A stretch of 8,625 nt of DNA from positions 1 to 8,625 of the forward strand of contig MHXC01000024.1 of NCBI GenBank assembly GCA_001824325.1, written 5' to 3'. Both the position numbers and the translations under genes were made by a program. Position 1 is the stretch's first letter, and every line of letters starts with the position of its first letter. Below, one piece after another: positions 1 to 5,751 of this stretch. The notes beneath the pieces are model-generated. The model did no database searches, was not told where the DNA came from, and saw only the letters and a list, made by a program, of their open reading frames with translations. Origin of the DNA: Parcubacteria group bacterium RIFCSPHIGHO2_01_FULL_47_10b (lineage in GTDB: Bacteria > Patescibacteriota > Minisyncoccia > 2-01-FULL-47-10).

Positions 1-578
1 ATAAAAGTATTTTGACTGAAGACATTGCTATGGCACAGGTACCGGATAGTGGCATCTTTGGTCCATTCTCAATAGAACTTTCATATCCAAAACCCAAAAC
101 AAATCAGGGATTTGTTGAAGTATTTGAATATTCGGCAAAAGATGGAGCAGAGATATCAAAAATCACTATTCCCATCACCTTTGCTCAACAAGATACAACG
201 ACAGTATCACTCTTTTTTAACAATACCTCGCATGACCCCAATCTACCTGATTGTAGTATTGTGTACCCTATTGAACGACGCATTGCTGTAACAGGCGATA
301 CAAACCTTCAAGCTATAAAAGAACTTATCAAAGGCCCCTCCCTCATCGAACAAACTGCGGGGTATATTTCAAGTATTCCTCAAACCGCAAAACTCAACAC
401 TATAACCAGTGAAAATAATAACATTATTGTAGATTTTTCCAATCTTGATATCCAGGGAGGATCATGCGCAGTCATGGCAGTACGGGCACAAATCATAGAA
501 ACTATCAAAGCGCTCACACAAATAGAGAATATAACTATCTCCATACAAGGAGAAACCGAGGATATTCTCCAACCCTAA
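1..578 (+). CDS. Gmad2-GerMN domain surface protein, 5' partial
   Basis: This is the C-terminal part of a protein whose start lies upstream of the window. The frame is open from base 3, and the motif LTED followed by a proline-rich beta segment (about bases 12-180) matches the end of a Gmad2 Ig-like domain, usually written W(L/M)TEDFVPF...IPV(R/T)F, so the TTG at 12 is an internal Leu codon, not a start. The rest (about bases 195-560) reads as a GerMN domain: a VSLFFNN strand, an ERRI segment, a helix with IKELIKGPS, then LNTITSENNNIIVDFSN and a helix ending in ITISIQGE. Gmad2 and GerMN were named from spore germination and sporulation proteins but are common in cell-surface lipoproteins of non-sporulating bacteria, so no spore role is implied. 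It probably acts outside the membrane. The next gene starts 4 nt after the TAA, suggesting co-transcription. Confidence 0.8.
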   Translation, partial: KSILTEDIAMAQVPDSGIFGPFSIELSYPKPKTNQGFVEVFEYSAKDGAEISKITIPITFAQQDTTTVSLFFNNTSHDPNLPDCSIVYPIERRIAVTGDTNLQAIKELIKGPSLIEQTAGYISSIPQTAKLNTITSENNNIIVDFSNLDIQGGSCAVMAVRAQIIETIKALTQIENITISIQGETEDILQP

Positions 579-582
579 TACT

Positions 583-849
583 ATGCCTCCACATAAACGA
601 TTTCGATACAGAATTATTCAAGGAGAAGTGGCGACAGAACAAGGAAACATTCCCAATGTGGTATGGCGCGGCGATAATCCACAAGAATTCATACCCCCTA
701 ATCGCCTTCTTGCGTATACAGAACAACCTCCGTTCGTTTTAGAAGAGCTCACTGAAAACTACTGGATTCACCGCGAGTGGAGCGAGGTCGGCATGAAACC
801 ATTTGAAACAGAAGCAATCGAACCTCTCCCCTCACCACCAAAACGCTAA
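583..849 (+). CDS. Small hypothetical protein, 88 aa
   Basis: An 88-residue protein that I do not recognise. It begins with a basic stretch (MPPHKRFRYR), is rich in Pro, Glu and Trp, and ends in a low-complexity PLPSPPKR tail. There is no signal peptide, membrane segment or cysteine, so it is probably a small soluble cytoplasmic protein. The start ATG lies 4 nt after the stop of the GerMN gene with no convincing Shine-Dalgarno of its own, which suggests translational coupling in the same transcript. It ends 13 nt before the -35 box of the next promoter. It is supported as a gene by the tight spacing and by the lack of any competing long frame; the function is unknown. Confidence 0.6.
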   Translation: MPPHKRFRYRIIQGEVATEQGNIPNVVWRGDNPQEFIPPNRLLAYTEQPPFVLEELTENYWIHREWSEVGMKPFETEAIEPLPSPPKR

Positions 850-862
850 CTTTCGTCTTTAC

Positions 863-891
863 TTGACATTTTCCCTCCTATACCATATACT
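863..891 (+). promoter_or_regulatory. Sigma70-type promoter of the TrpR-like gene
   Basis: TTGACA at 863-868, a 17-nt spacer, and TATACT at 886-891. This is a near-consensus housekeeping promoter and the best in the window. Transcription would start near 898, giving a leader of about 20 nt before the ATG at 919. Confidence 0.8.
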
Positions 892-892
892 C

Positions 893-918
893 ACTTCAAC
901 GCATTAAAGCAATGAAGT
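893..918 (+). promoter_or_regulatory. Candidate operator: dyad at the transcription start
   Basis: The half-sites ACTTCAacGC (893-902) and GCaaTGAAGT (909-918) form an inverted repeat, 8 of 10 positions symmetric, around a 6-nt ATTAAA centre. It begins 2 nt after the -10 box and ends immediately before the ATG at 919. A dyad covering the transcription start, directly ahead of a TrpR-family gene, fits an autoregulatory operator. That role is inference; it could also be a weak RNA hairpin in the leader. Confidence 0.45.
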
Positions 919-1209
919 ATGGAAATAGAGAAAAAACTACAAACAAAAACAATGCAAAATTTCCTCAGGGCGATTTTGGCATTACAAACAGAAAAAGAAG
1001 TACTCGCATTTTTGCGGGATGTGTTAACAGTGGAAGAACTCATGGAAGCCAGCCGCAGATGGCAGGTCGCGCAAATGCTTGCCCAGGATAAAACATTTAT
1101 CGAAATTCAGGAAAGAACCAAAATGAGTTCAGCTACTATTTCACGAATCAATTATTGGTTGCATCATGGCATGGGCGGATATCAGCTCATGCTTAAACGA
1201 CTTTCCTAA
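919..1209 (+). CDS. TrpR-like (YerC/YecD family) transcriptional regulator
   Basis: A 96-aa all-helical DNA-binding protein of the TrpR superfamily, YerC/YecD branch, about the usual length. Family signatures visible are the N-terminal helix FLRAILALQTEKEVLAFLRD (residues 15-34), LTVEELMEASRRWQVAQMLAQ (36-56), and the helix-turn-helix TFIEIQERTKMSSATISRINYWL (about 59-81, shown here in parts: TFIEIQERT then MSSATISRI). YerC-type members differ from E. coli TrpR and are not known to need tryptophan. The gene has its own strong promoter and a dyad across the transcription start, so negative autoregulation is likely. A terminator follows at 1260-1288, before the downstream gene. The ATG at 919 is chosen because it starts the family alignment and sits about 20 nt after the predicted transcription start. 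The family call is firm; the target genes are unknown. Confidence 0.88.
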   Translation: MEIEKKLQTKTMQNFLRAILALQTEKEVLAFLRDVLTVEELMEASRRWQVAQMLAQDKTFIEIQERTKMSSATISRINYWLHHGMGGYQLMLKRLS

Positions 1210-1259
1210 ATCCTCTCTTCTCACAGTCGTTTACGGATGGGCTGATGTCGCGCCCACTA

Positions 1260-1291
1260 AAAAATATCCGAACCGTTCGGGTATTTTTGTT
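1260..1291 (+). terminator. Intrinsic terminator or attenuator after the TrpR-like gene
   Basis: A 13-bp stem pairs 1260-1272 (AAAAATATCCGAA) with 1276-1288 (TTCGGGTATTTTT) around a CCG loop, with one U-G pair, and runs into a T-rich tail. It lies only 9 nt before the Shine-Dalgarno of the next gene, leaving no room for a separate promoter, so it may act as an attenuator between the two genes. Confidence 0.75.
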
Positions 1292-1309
1292 CTTTCAAGG
1301 AGATCACTC

Positions 1310-2020
1310 ATGAACATCCCCAAATACTACGAGGATCCCTCTTTCCGATGGTTTCATACAATCTTTTACCCGACACACAAAACCGAGAGTGCGTATCGCT
1401 ACGAGGAAGAAGATGGCGTGTGCTCTCGGATGTTGGAGAAACGGGTAACGCTGTTCACCCCTTGGGGACCTAAGTACTCCTGCCAAGAAAAAGGGGTAAC
1501 CCTTCTTTCCGGTTCACCTGAAACAAAAACCCTGCTTCGCCTTCGCGAAATTTGGGATATGCTCACAATGCATATGCCAGACCGCACTTTCTCTTGGGAG
1601 TTCCTTTTTGCTGACTGGTACGGATATGGCATCAACAATTTACCTCAACCGTCGGTGCTTGAATACTTCCGCAACATGGAGTATATGCTGGCAGAATACC
1701 TCCCTGATGCGGTATTTACATACTGGTCTGCAATGCGAGAACTGGCACAACCTTTCAGAGAACACGCACACGTGCATCTTGAAACCATGGTCTCTTCCGA
1801 AGTTGTACAAGATGCGCAAGCAACAGCGCAGAAATTGGGTTGTGCAGGAAATCCTTCCGACTACTTGGTCGAAAGGATAGCAGAGGCGAGATTTATAGAG
1901 GAGACACTTCATCCTGTTAAAATCTCGTGCGTACGGTCTCAAAAAAACCGCGAGGTAGATGGAAACATTCCATGCCTTTATCTTTTGCCACAGCGCTTTC
2001 ATGCGCCATGGCTTATCTAA
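1310..2020 (+). CDS. Uncharacterised protein, 236 aa, possible remote isonitrile-synthase-like fold
   Basis: The start at 1310 is chosen because AAGGAG (1297-1302) lies 7 nt upstream; the frame stays open back to 1166, but that would overlap the previous gene and its terminator. The product is soluble, aromatic-rich and has no signal peptide. Visible landmarks are TLFTPWGPKYS (residues 47-57), a helix KTLLRLREIWDML (73-85), LFADWYGYGINNLP (99-112), DYLVERIAEARFIEE (184-198) and a C-terminal VKISCV (203-208) ... LYLLPQ ... APWLI end. The order of these blocks recalls, from memory, the DIT1/PvcA isocyanide synthases (FP.K.PN, SDG.VF.D, IRLSIH ... TPWH), but their catalytic motifs are not conserved exactly, so I do not assign that function. 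It follows a TrpR-like regulator and may be controlled with it by readthrough. Treat it as a protein of unknown function. Confidence 0.75.
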   Translation: MNIPKYYEDPSFRWFHTIFYPTHKTESAYRYEEEDGVCSRMLEKRVTLFTPWGPKYSCQEKGVTLLSGSPETKTLLRLREIWDMLTMHMPDRTFSWEFLFADWYGYGINNLPQPSVLEYFRNMEYMLAEYLPDAVFTYWSAMRELAQPFREHAHVHLETMVSSEVVQDAQATAQKLGCAGNPSDYLVERIAEARFIEETLHPVKISCVRSQKNREVDGNIPCLYLLPQRFHAPWLI

Positions 2021-2028
2021 CCTTACCC

Positions 2029-2060
2029 AGCACGTGGTGGATATCATACCACCACGTGCT
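2029..2060 (+). repeat. Perfect 12-bp inverted repeat upstream of the hydrolase gene
   Basis: AGCACGTGGTGG (2029-2040) is the exact reverse complement of CCACCACGTGCT (2049-2060), with an 8-nt ATATCATA loop. No T-tract follows, so it is a poor intrinsic terminator. It starts 9 nt after one gene's stop and ends 11 nt before the next ATG, so it could be an mRNA-stabilising or processing hairpin, or a DNA operator (each arm holds the palindrome CACGTG). Confidence 0.75.
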
Positions 2061-2071
2061 CTCCCATATCT

Positions 2072-2965
2072 ATGAAATCCTTAGAAAATATTATAAAAAA
2101 TGCCGTTGACTTACACGTTCACATTGGCCCGGAAATTATCCCGAGAAAATTTTTATTACAAGAACTGATAACAGCCGAACAGGGTTGTATTGCCGGTATT
2201 GGTGTAAAAAACCACTTTTTCCCCACTATCGCGATGTCACCGACACGCAATAAAAACACTGCTCCGTTTATTGTATATTCCGTCACACTCAACCGTTCGT
2301 TGGGAGGATTTAACAGTGAAATCATCCGCGCGTCCGCTCAACTTTCAGACAAACCTATTATCGTTTGGTTTCCAACGCTGTGTACTCAATCATTTTTATC
2401 CGGACAAAGAAAAGAAATACCGCTTGAATGGATTGATCCTACATTCCGATCATCCATTGTTCTTCGGGACGCAAACGCAATACAACCACTCACCATAGTA
2501 ACTGGCAAAAACGAGCTCTCTCCAGAAGTAGTTGACGTACTCAAAACCATCAAAGACAACAACTGCATCCTGGCAACCGGACATCTTTCGCCAAATGAAA
2601 TAAAAAAACTTGTTAAGTATGCGTCAGAACAATTTGGCATAACAAAAATCATCATCACGCACCCTATCTATCAAAAAATAAACATGTCAATTACAGACCA
2701 AAAAAAGATGGTAGCGCTGGGCGCTGTCATTGAACACTGTTTTTCCATGGTGAGCATAGACAACATACCTGTCCAGCGTATCGCCCAACAAATTAAACAA
2801 GTTGGGGCGAGAAACTGCATTCTTTCTTCGGATGTCGGACAAACTTTTACCCCAAAACCATCTGAAGCTCTTTTTGAATTTGCTCAATTATTAGAGCACA
2901 ATGGCATCTCTCGCAATGAGTTGCAAGAGATGCTTATAACTAACCCGTCTCGGCTCATTTCTTAG
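2072..2965 (+). CDS. DUF6282-like metal-dependent hydrolase (amidohydrolase superfamily)
   Basis: A 297-aa protein with the layout of a metal-dependent TIM-barrel hydrolase. The first strand carries the metal-binding HxH in VDLHVHIGPE (H15, H17). Further candidate ligands follow at the expected strand ends: K46/H48 in GVKNHF, H171 in ATGHLS, H197 in ITHPIY, H222 in IEHCF and D254 in LSSDVGQ. The DLHVHxGP start together with GVKNHFF, ATGHLS and ITHP is what I associate with the DUF6282 group of putative cytosolic amidohydrolases, whose substrates are not established. No signal peptide is present. The ATG at 2072 is the only sensible start; there is no Shine-Dalgarno, and a perfect hairpin ends 11 nt upstream. 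It probably shares a transcript with the small ORF behind it, ending at the terminator near 3103-3142. Fold and metal dependence are well supported; the substrate is unknown. Confidence 0.82.
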   Translation: MKSLENIIKNAVDLHVHIGPEIIPRKFLLQELITAEQGCIAGIGVKNHFFPTIAMSPTRNKNTAPFIVYSVTLNRSLGGFNSEIIRASAQLSDKPIIVWFPTLCTQSFLSGQRKEIPLEWIDPTFRSSIVLRDANAIQPLTIVTGKNELSPEVVDVLKTIKDNNCILATGHLSPNEIKKLVKYASEQFGITKIIITHPIYQKINMSITDQKKMVALGAVIEHCFSMVSIDNIPVQRIAQQIKQVGARNCILSSDVGQTFTPKPSEALFEFAQLLEHNGISRNELQEMLITNPSRLIS

Positions 2966-3023
2966 CCAGCCCTAAATGATAAAATCACATTATTTGGTTG
3001 AATTTCGCCATTCACAGGGCTGG
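2966..3023 (+). repeat. Inverted repeat in the 3' region of the hydrolase transcript
   Basis: CCAGCCCT (2966-2973) pairs exactly with AGGGCTGG (3016-3023) across a 42-nt AT-rich interval. The 3' arm overlaps the start of the GGAGGAGG ribosome-binding site of the small ORF at 3037, so folding could mask that site. I recognise no known riboswitch class here. Confidence 0.45.
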
Positions 3024-3036
3024 AGGAGGGAACAAA

Positions 3037-3144
3037 ATGGTCAAAAGTTGGCATCGAAGTTGTGGAGGGATTCCAATGCACAACTGCACAACTCAACTAA
3101 AAACGGCGCTCGTCTCAAACAAGAGCGCCGTCTTCTTTTTTTAA
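3037..3144 (+). CDS. Possible small protein, 35 aa, with a strong ribosome-binding site
   Basis: A short frame starts at ATG 3037 with an excellent Shine-Dalgarno, GGAGGAGG at 3022-3029, 7 nt upstream, better than those of most longer genes here. The predicted peptide begins MVKSWHRSCGGIPMHNCTTQ and carries Cys9 and Cys17. Its last third is encoded by the arms and T-tract of the terminator (3103-3142), ending in FFF before TAA at 3142-3144. That overlap argues against a well-conserved C-terminus, and the region could instead be a regulatory 3' UTR or small RNA. It has no homologue I recognise. Confidence 0.35.
   Translation: MVKSWHRSCGGIPMHNCTTQLKTALVSNKSAVFFF
3103..3142. terminator. Bidirectional intrinsic terminator between convergent transcripts
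   Basis: ACGGCGCTC (3103-3111) pairs with GAGCGCCGT (3123-3131), a 9-bp GC-rich stem with an 11-nt loop. On the plus strand it is followed by a T-rich run to 3142, and on the minus strand by TTTTT (the complement of 3099-3103). It serves the hydrolase/small-ORF transcript on plus and the stomatin gene ending at 3150 on minus. Confidence 0.85.
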
Positions 3145-3149
3145 AAACG

Positions 3150-3905
3150 CTATGAATTCAATTTCTTTGCCATGCCTTCCAACGCTCGCAACACCTCAAG
3201 CGGTACTGCAAATACAACTGTATTCGATTGATCCGAAGAAATATCATTAATGGATTGTAGAGTACGCAAATGCAACGCGCCTGGGGTCTCTGCCAATGTC
3301 CGTGCGGCTTTTGCCAAATTCTCCGACGCCAATACCTCGCCTTCAGAAGTAATAATCACTGCCCGTTTTTCGCGTTCTGCTTCTGCCTGCTTTGCAATGG
3401 TACGCTGCATATTTTGCGGCAATTGAATATCTTTCAACTCCACGGACTCCACTTTTACTCCCCATGGGTCACTTGCCTTGTCCACAATCTCCTGGATATG
3501 ATCCGAAATCCTATCCCGACTGGAAAGTAATTCATCAAGCGTTACCGAACCAACCACATTACGCATCGTGGTCTGCGAGAGTTGCGACACCGCGTAGTGA
3601 TAACTCTGTACCTCCAACACTGCCTTTGCGGCATCAAATATTTTATAATAGATCACCGCGTTCACGGTAACAGTCACATTATCTTTGGTAATCGTATCCT
3701 GCGGAGGCACATCTACAACCATGGTGCGCATATCTATTTTTTGCATGGACTGAAATATCGGAAACACCAATCGCCAACCCGGCTCTTTAATGCCGGTATA
3801 TTTTCCAAGAGATAGCATAACACCTCTCTGATACTGGTTAATTTGGCGAATACTCGCAAGGATACCCCCCACAACAACAATAATAATGATGGTAAAAATG
3901 TTCAT
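3150..3905 (-). CDS. Stomatin/prohibitin-like SPFH membrane protein
   Basis: A 251-aa SPFH-domain protein of the slipin/stomatin type, near the usual length. The preferred start is the ATG at 3905, which puts the hydrophobic anchor (residues about 3-18, FTIIIIVVVGGILASI) at the N-terminus as in the family; the frame extends 18 codons further, but with charged, unconserved sequence. Typical blocks are QRGVMLSLGKYTGIKEPGW, IDMRTMVVDVPPQ, ITKDNVTVTVNAVIYY, TTMRNVVGSVTLDELLSSRD and PWGVKVESVELKDIQLP. The charged AKQAEAEREKRA region and the segment to GEVLASENL form the usual coiled-coil helix. Members oligomerise on the inner membrane and organise membrane microdomains or proteases. The usual NfeD/ClpP-like partner is not adjacent. 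It is the only gene on its strand in this block and ends 7 nt from the shared terminator. Confidence 0.93.
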   Translation of the reverse strand: MNIFTIIIIVVVGGILASIRQINQYQRGVMLSLGKYTGIKEPGWRLVFPIFQSMQKIDMRTMVVDVPPQDTITKDNVTVTVNAVIYYKIFDAAKAVLEVQSYHYAVSQLSQTTMRNVVGSVTLDELLSSRDRISDHIQEIVDKASDPWGVKVESVELKDIQLPQNMQRTIAKQAEAEREKRAVIITSEGEVLASENLAKAARTLAETPGALHLRTLQSINDISSDQSNTVVFAVPLEVLRALEGMAKKLNS

Positions 3906-3930
3906 AGTATCAAAAGTTAAAGATATTTTT

Positions 3931-3959
3931 ACGCTACGCTTATAAGTAATAGAAGTCAA
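3931..3959 (-). promoter_or_regulatory. Possible promoter of the stomatin gene
   Basis: On the minus strand TTGACT (3959-3954) is followed, after 17 nt, by TAGCGT (3936-3931). The -35 is good and the -10 weak, keeping only the T, A and final T. It would give a short leader before the ATG at 3905. Confidence 0.3.
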
Positions 3960-3979
3960 TAAATCGCTTTACAAAAACT

Positions 3980-4006
3980 CATTCCCGCCTTTATGGGGCG
4001 GGAATG
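3980..4006 (-). terminator. Hairpin in the stomatin-pduO divergent spacer
   Basis: CATTCCCGCC (about 3980-3989) pairs with GGCGGGAATG (about 3997-4006), a 10-bp stem with a 7-nt loop. Read on the minus strand it is followed by AGTTTTTG, a terminator-like tail; on plus the tail is A-rich. No minus-strand gene is visible just upstream, so it may stop antisense transcription entering stomatin. The remainder of the 243-nt spacer 3906-4148 is AT-rich and shows promoter-like hexamers but no gene. Confidence 0.5.
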
Positions 4007-4110
4007 AAAAAAGAACGGATATAATGATGTTCTGCAGAACGCTTCACCCTTATATATGACAAGCATAACACTGTCGTCATTAATAGAGCATTAAAATAGC
4101 ACATCCCTCA

Positions 4111-4139
4111 TTTTAATATACAAATAAAAAGAGTATACT
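4111..4139 (+). promoter_or_regulatory. Possible promoter giving a near-leaderless pduO mRNA
   Basis: TATACT at 4134-4139 lies only 9 nt before the ATG at 4149, with a weak TTTTAA at 4111-4116 at 17-nt spacing. Transcription would start about 1-4 nt before the ATG. No Shine-Dalgarno is present, which fits a leaderless or near-leaderless transcript. Confidence 0.45.
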
Positions 4140-4148
4140 ATCATTACT

Positions 4149-4697
4149 ATGGCTCCGATTTATACAAAAACCGGTGATTCCGGGACAACTGGCTTGATTG
4201 GCGGAGAACGCGTCCCAAAACATGATGCGCGCATTCATGCTATTGGCGATATTGATGAACTAAATGCCCTTTTAGGAGTTATTATCAGTATCATTAAAGA
4301 TGACGCCCCGTTGTTTTCCGAATGTATCGAAACAACGCAACACCATCTTTTTACTGTAGGAGCTCTTTTGGCAGATCCACATACTTCATCATACCTTATC
4401 ATTAAATCAGAATGGATATCAGCGATTGAACAATGGATTGATGAATATAATGACGCGCTTCCTCCTCTCTCTCATTTTATCCTCCCGAATGGCACGGCAG
4501 TCGCCACTCATCTTCAGTTCGCACGCGCAGTATGCCGCCGCGCGGAACGTTCCTTATCCGCATTACATCAAATCAGTCCACTCCCAGCAGAATTATTACA
4601 ATATATCAATCGGCTGTCTGATTTCCTGTTTATGGCGGCACGATATATCAATATTGAACAAGGGCACGAAGAAACAGAATGGGATAAAAGTAAATAA
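4149..4697 (+). CDS. pduO: PduO-type ATP:cob(I)alamin adenosyltransferase
   Basis: A 182-aa enzyme that transfers the adenosyl group of ATP to cob(I)alamin, making adenosylcobalamin in the cytoplasm. All main PduO/MMAB blocks are present: the N-terminal ATP-binding YTKTGDSGTTGLIGGERV (residues 5-22), GDIDELNALLG (33-43), FILPNG (110-115, where F110 corresponds to the phenylalanine near cobalt in characterised PduO enzymes), RAVCRRAER (126-134) and INRLSDFLFMAAR (153-165). Length and five-helix layout are normal for this family, which acts as a trimer. It is chemically the activation step of corrinoid salvage, and its neighbours support that: a PKD surface protein starts 5 nt after its stop, and the facing operon carries a cobalamin riboswitch and a transcobalamin-like protein. 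No riboswitch precedes pduO itself. The user of the cofactor is not in the window; class II ribonucleotide reductase is the usual candidate. Confidence 0.95.
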   Translation: MAPIYTKTGDSGTTGLIGGERVPKHDARIHAIGDIDELNALLGVIISIIKDDAPLFSECIETTQHHLFTVGALLADPHTSSYLIIKSEWISAIEQWIDEYNDALPPLSHFILPNGTAVATHLQFARAVCRRAERSLSALHQISPLPAELLQYINRLSDFLFMAARYINIEQGHEETEWDKSK

Positions 4698-4702
4698 TCA
4701 TT

Positions 4703-5182
4703 ATGCAAGAAGTAAAAGGAACTACCATTGCGCGACTTCCAGGGCAAACAAAACGCATATCTGCCATCCTCACGATTGCTTTCTTTTTTACACTCGTTGC
4801 CACTATCCTTGTATCTTCATGGATTATTACGTTTCTTTTTACAAAAAATTTAACGCCTTCCTCCTTCACTCCGCAAAGCGCTCCGCCAATGGCAATTATA
4901 AAAAATGAAGCGACAACCACTTTTTCTGCGTCTTCTCAATCGCTCATACTCTCGGCTGAAGGATCGTTTGATCCAGATGGTGGACCACTCATATACGAAT
5001 GGACGATCACTTCCGGGCCACAAAATATCCCAATAATACTCCCCCTTATCGTGTCGAGCGACGCTCTCTATACAGTAGATAAATCACTGTTTTCTACCCC
5101 CGGGGTGTGGGTTGTCACACTCACAGTTACAGATAATGAAAATGAAGCCGCGTCAACTTCAACGTACATCACGGTAGAATAG
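4703..5182 (+). CDS. Membrane-anchored PKD-domain protein
   Basis: A 159-aa protein with a short basic cytoplasmic N-terminus (residues 1-19), one transmembrane segment (about 20-47, ISAILTIAFFFTLVATILVS and on) and an external single PKD domain (about 62-159). PKD landmarks are LSAEGSFDPDGGPLIYEWTI (84-103) and the closing strands GVWVVTLTVTDNENEA (134-149). PKD modules are beta-sandwich binding or spacer domains on cell surfaces. The start is 5 nt after the pduO stop, so the two are very probably co-transcribed, which links a surface protein to cobalamin metabolism. Its stop lies 4 nt from the stop of the convergent Ig-like gene. No ligand can be predicted. Confidence 0.85.
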   Translation: MQEVKGTTIARLPGQTKRISAILTIAFFFTLVATILVSSWIITFLFTKNLTPSSFTPQSAPPMAIIKNEATTTFSASSQSLILSAEGSFDPDGGPLIYEWTITSGPQNIPIILPLIVSSDALYTVDKSLFSTPGVWVVTLTVTDNENEAASTSTYITVE

Positions 5183-5192
5183 TTCCCTACCG
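5172..5192. terminator. Weak hairpin spanning the two convergent stop codons
   Basis: CGGTAG (5172-5177) pairs with CTACCG (5187-5192) around a 9-nt loop, and the two stop codons (plus 5180-5182, minus 5189-5187) lie within it. It has no real T-tract on either side, so termination here is uncertain and the two transcripts may overlap. Confidence 0.3.
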
Positions 5193-5717
5193 AGATACCG
5201 CCTGTTTTCTTCGCCATACTAACCATACTCCAAAAATAAAAAAGCCAACAAGAACAGCATCCGCCACTATAACAAGCCACATCCATGAGATGCGGTTTTG
5301 TGTTTGCGCCTTCACTGTAAGCGTCATTGGCACCTTAAGGCCTGCGCCAGATCGTAATGATTGAGAAGAAAGTGAACGAGCAACAATAGATATATCAGTG
5401 GTAAAAATCCCTTCGCGGGATGGAAGCATTTCAATGGCAATGCGCTTTTCCTCTCCTGCCTCAAGGATCATATTTTTCGGCCTCACTCGAATAGTATCTT
5501 CAAAATCATCAATAAAAAAATCAAAAACCGCCGCCTCGGCAGAAGGGTTTTTTACCACAAGCGTTTTATACGTCGGCTGATACACGCGTGTTGTAAGATT
5601 GATTTCTGATGGTGTTACCGAAATACCTAATGCATGAGCACCTATTGGATACATAAACACCACGCCCATGATAGATACTATCCCAATTGTCATTATGCGC
5701 TGATGCGCTCTTTTCAT
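5187..5717 (-). CDS. Exported Ig-like protein with C-terminal membrane anchor
   Basis: A 176-aa type I membrane protein. It has a signal peptide (residues 1-29, hydrophobic core MTIGIVSIMGVVFMYPIG, probable cleavage after AHA), an extracellular Ig-like beta-sandwich (about 30-138, from LGISVTPSEINLTTRVY to VPMTLTVKAQ), then a transmembrane helix (about 144-167) and a basic tail WRRKQAVSR. The domain resembles the N-terminal Ig-like domain of DUF916-type and chaperone-like surface proteins (SVTPSEI ... VYQPTYKTLVVKNPS ... IAIEMLP). The ATG at 5717 is chosen over the GTG at 5723; GGGGTG lies just upstream. It is 34 nt downstream of the transcobalamin-like gene on the same strand, suggesting one operon and a possible membrane partner for that protein. 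No enzyme motif is visible. Confidence 0.82.
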   Translation of the reverse strand: MKRAHQRIMTIGIVSIMGVVFMYPIGAHALGISVTPSEINLTTRVYQPTYKTLVVKNPSAEAAVFDFFIDDFEDTIRVRPKNMILEAGEEKRIAIEMLPSREGIFTTDISIVARSLSSQSLRSGAGLKVPMTLTVKAQTQNRISWMWLVIVADAVLVGFFIFGVWLVWRRKQAVSR

Positions 5718-5751
5718 AGACACCCCATTCTGATAGCAAATCCAATTCCTG

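Noticed and set aside
12..14. TTG as the start codon of the first gene
   Set aside because: The frame is open to the window edge and the residues around it (LTED) match the interior of a Gmad2 domain, so the gene is cut by the window.
1166..1309. N-terminal extension of the 236-aa protein
   Set aside because: It would overlap the TrpR-like gene and its terminator, while a good Shine-Dalgarno supports the ATG at 1310.
1640..2047. Minus-strand 135-aa frame opposite the 236-aa gene
   Set aside because: It lies fully antisense to a gene with a good ribosome-binding site and shows no recognisable protein features; it is a shadow frame.
4020..4025. TATAAT as the pduO promoter
   Set aside because: A perfect -10 hexamer but no recognisable -35 at the right distance, since that position falls inside the hairpin at 3980-4006. 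The TATACT at 4134 fits better, though both could function.
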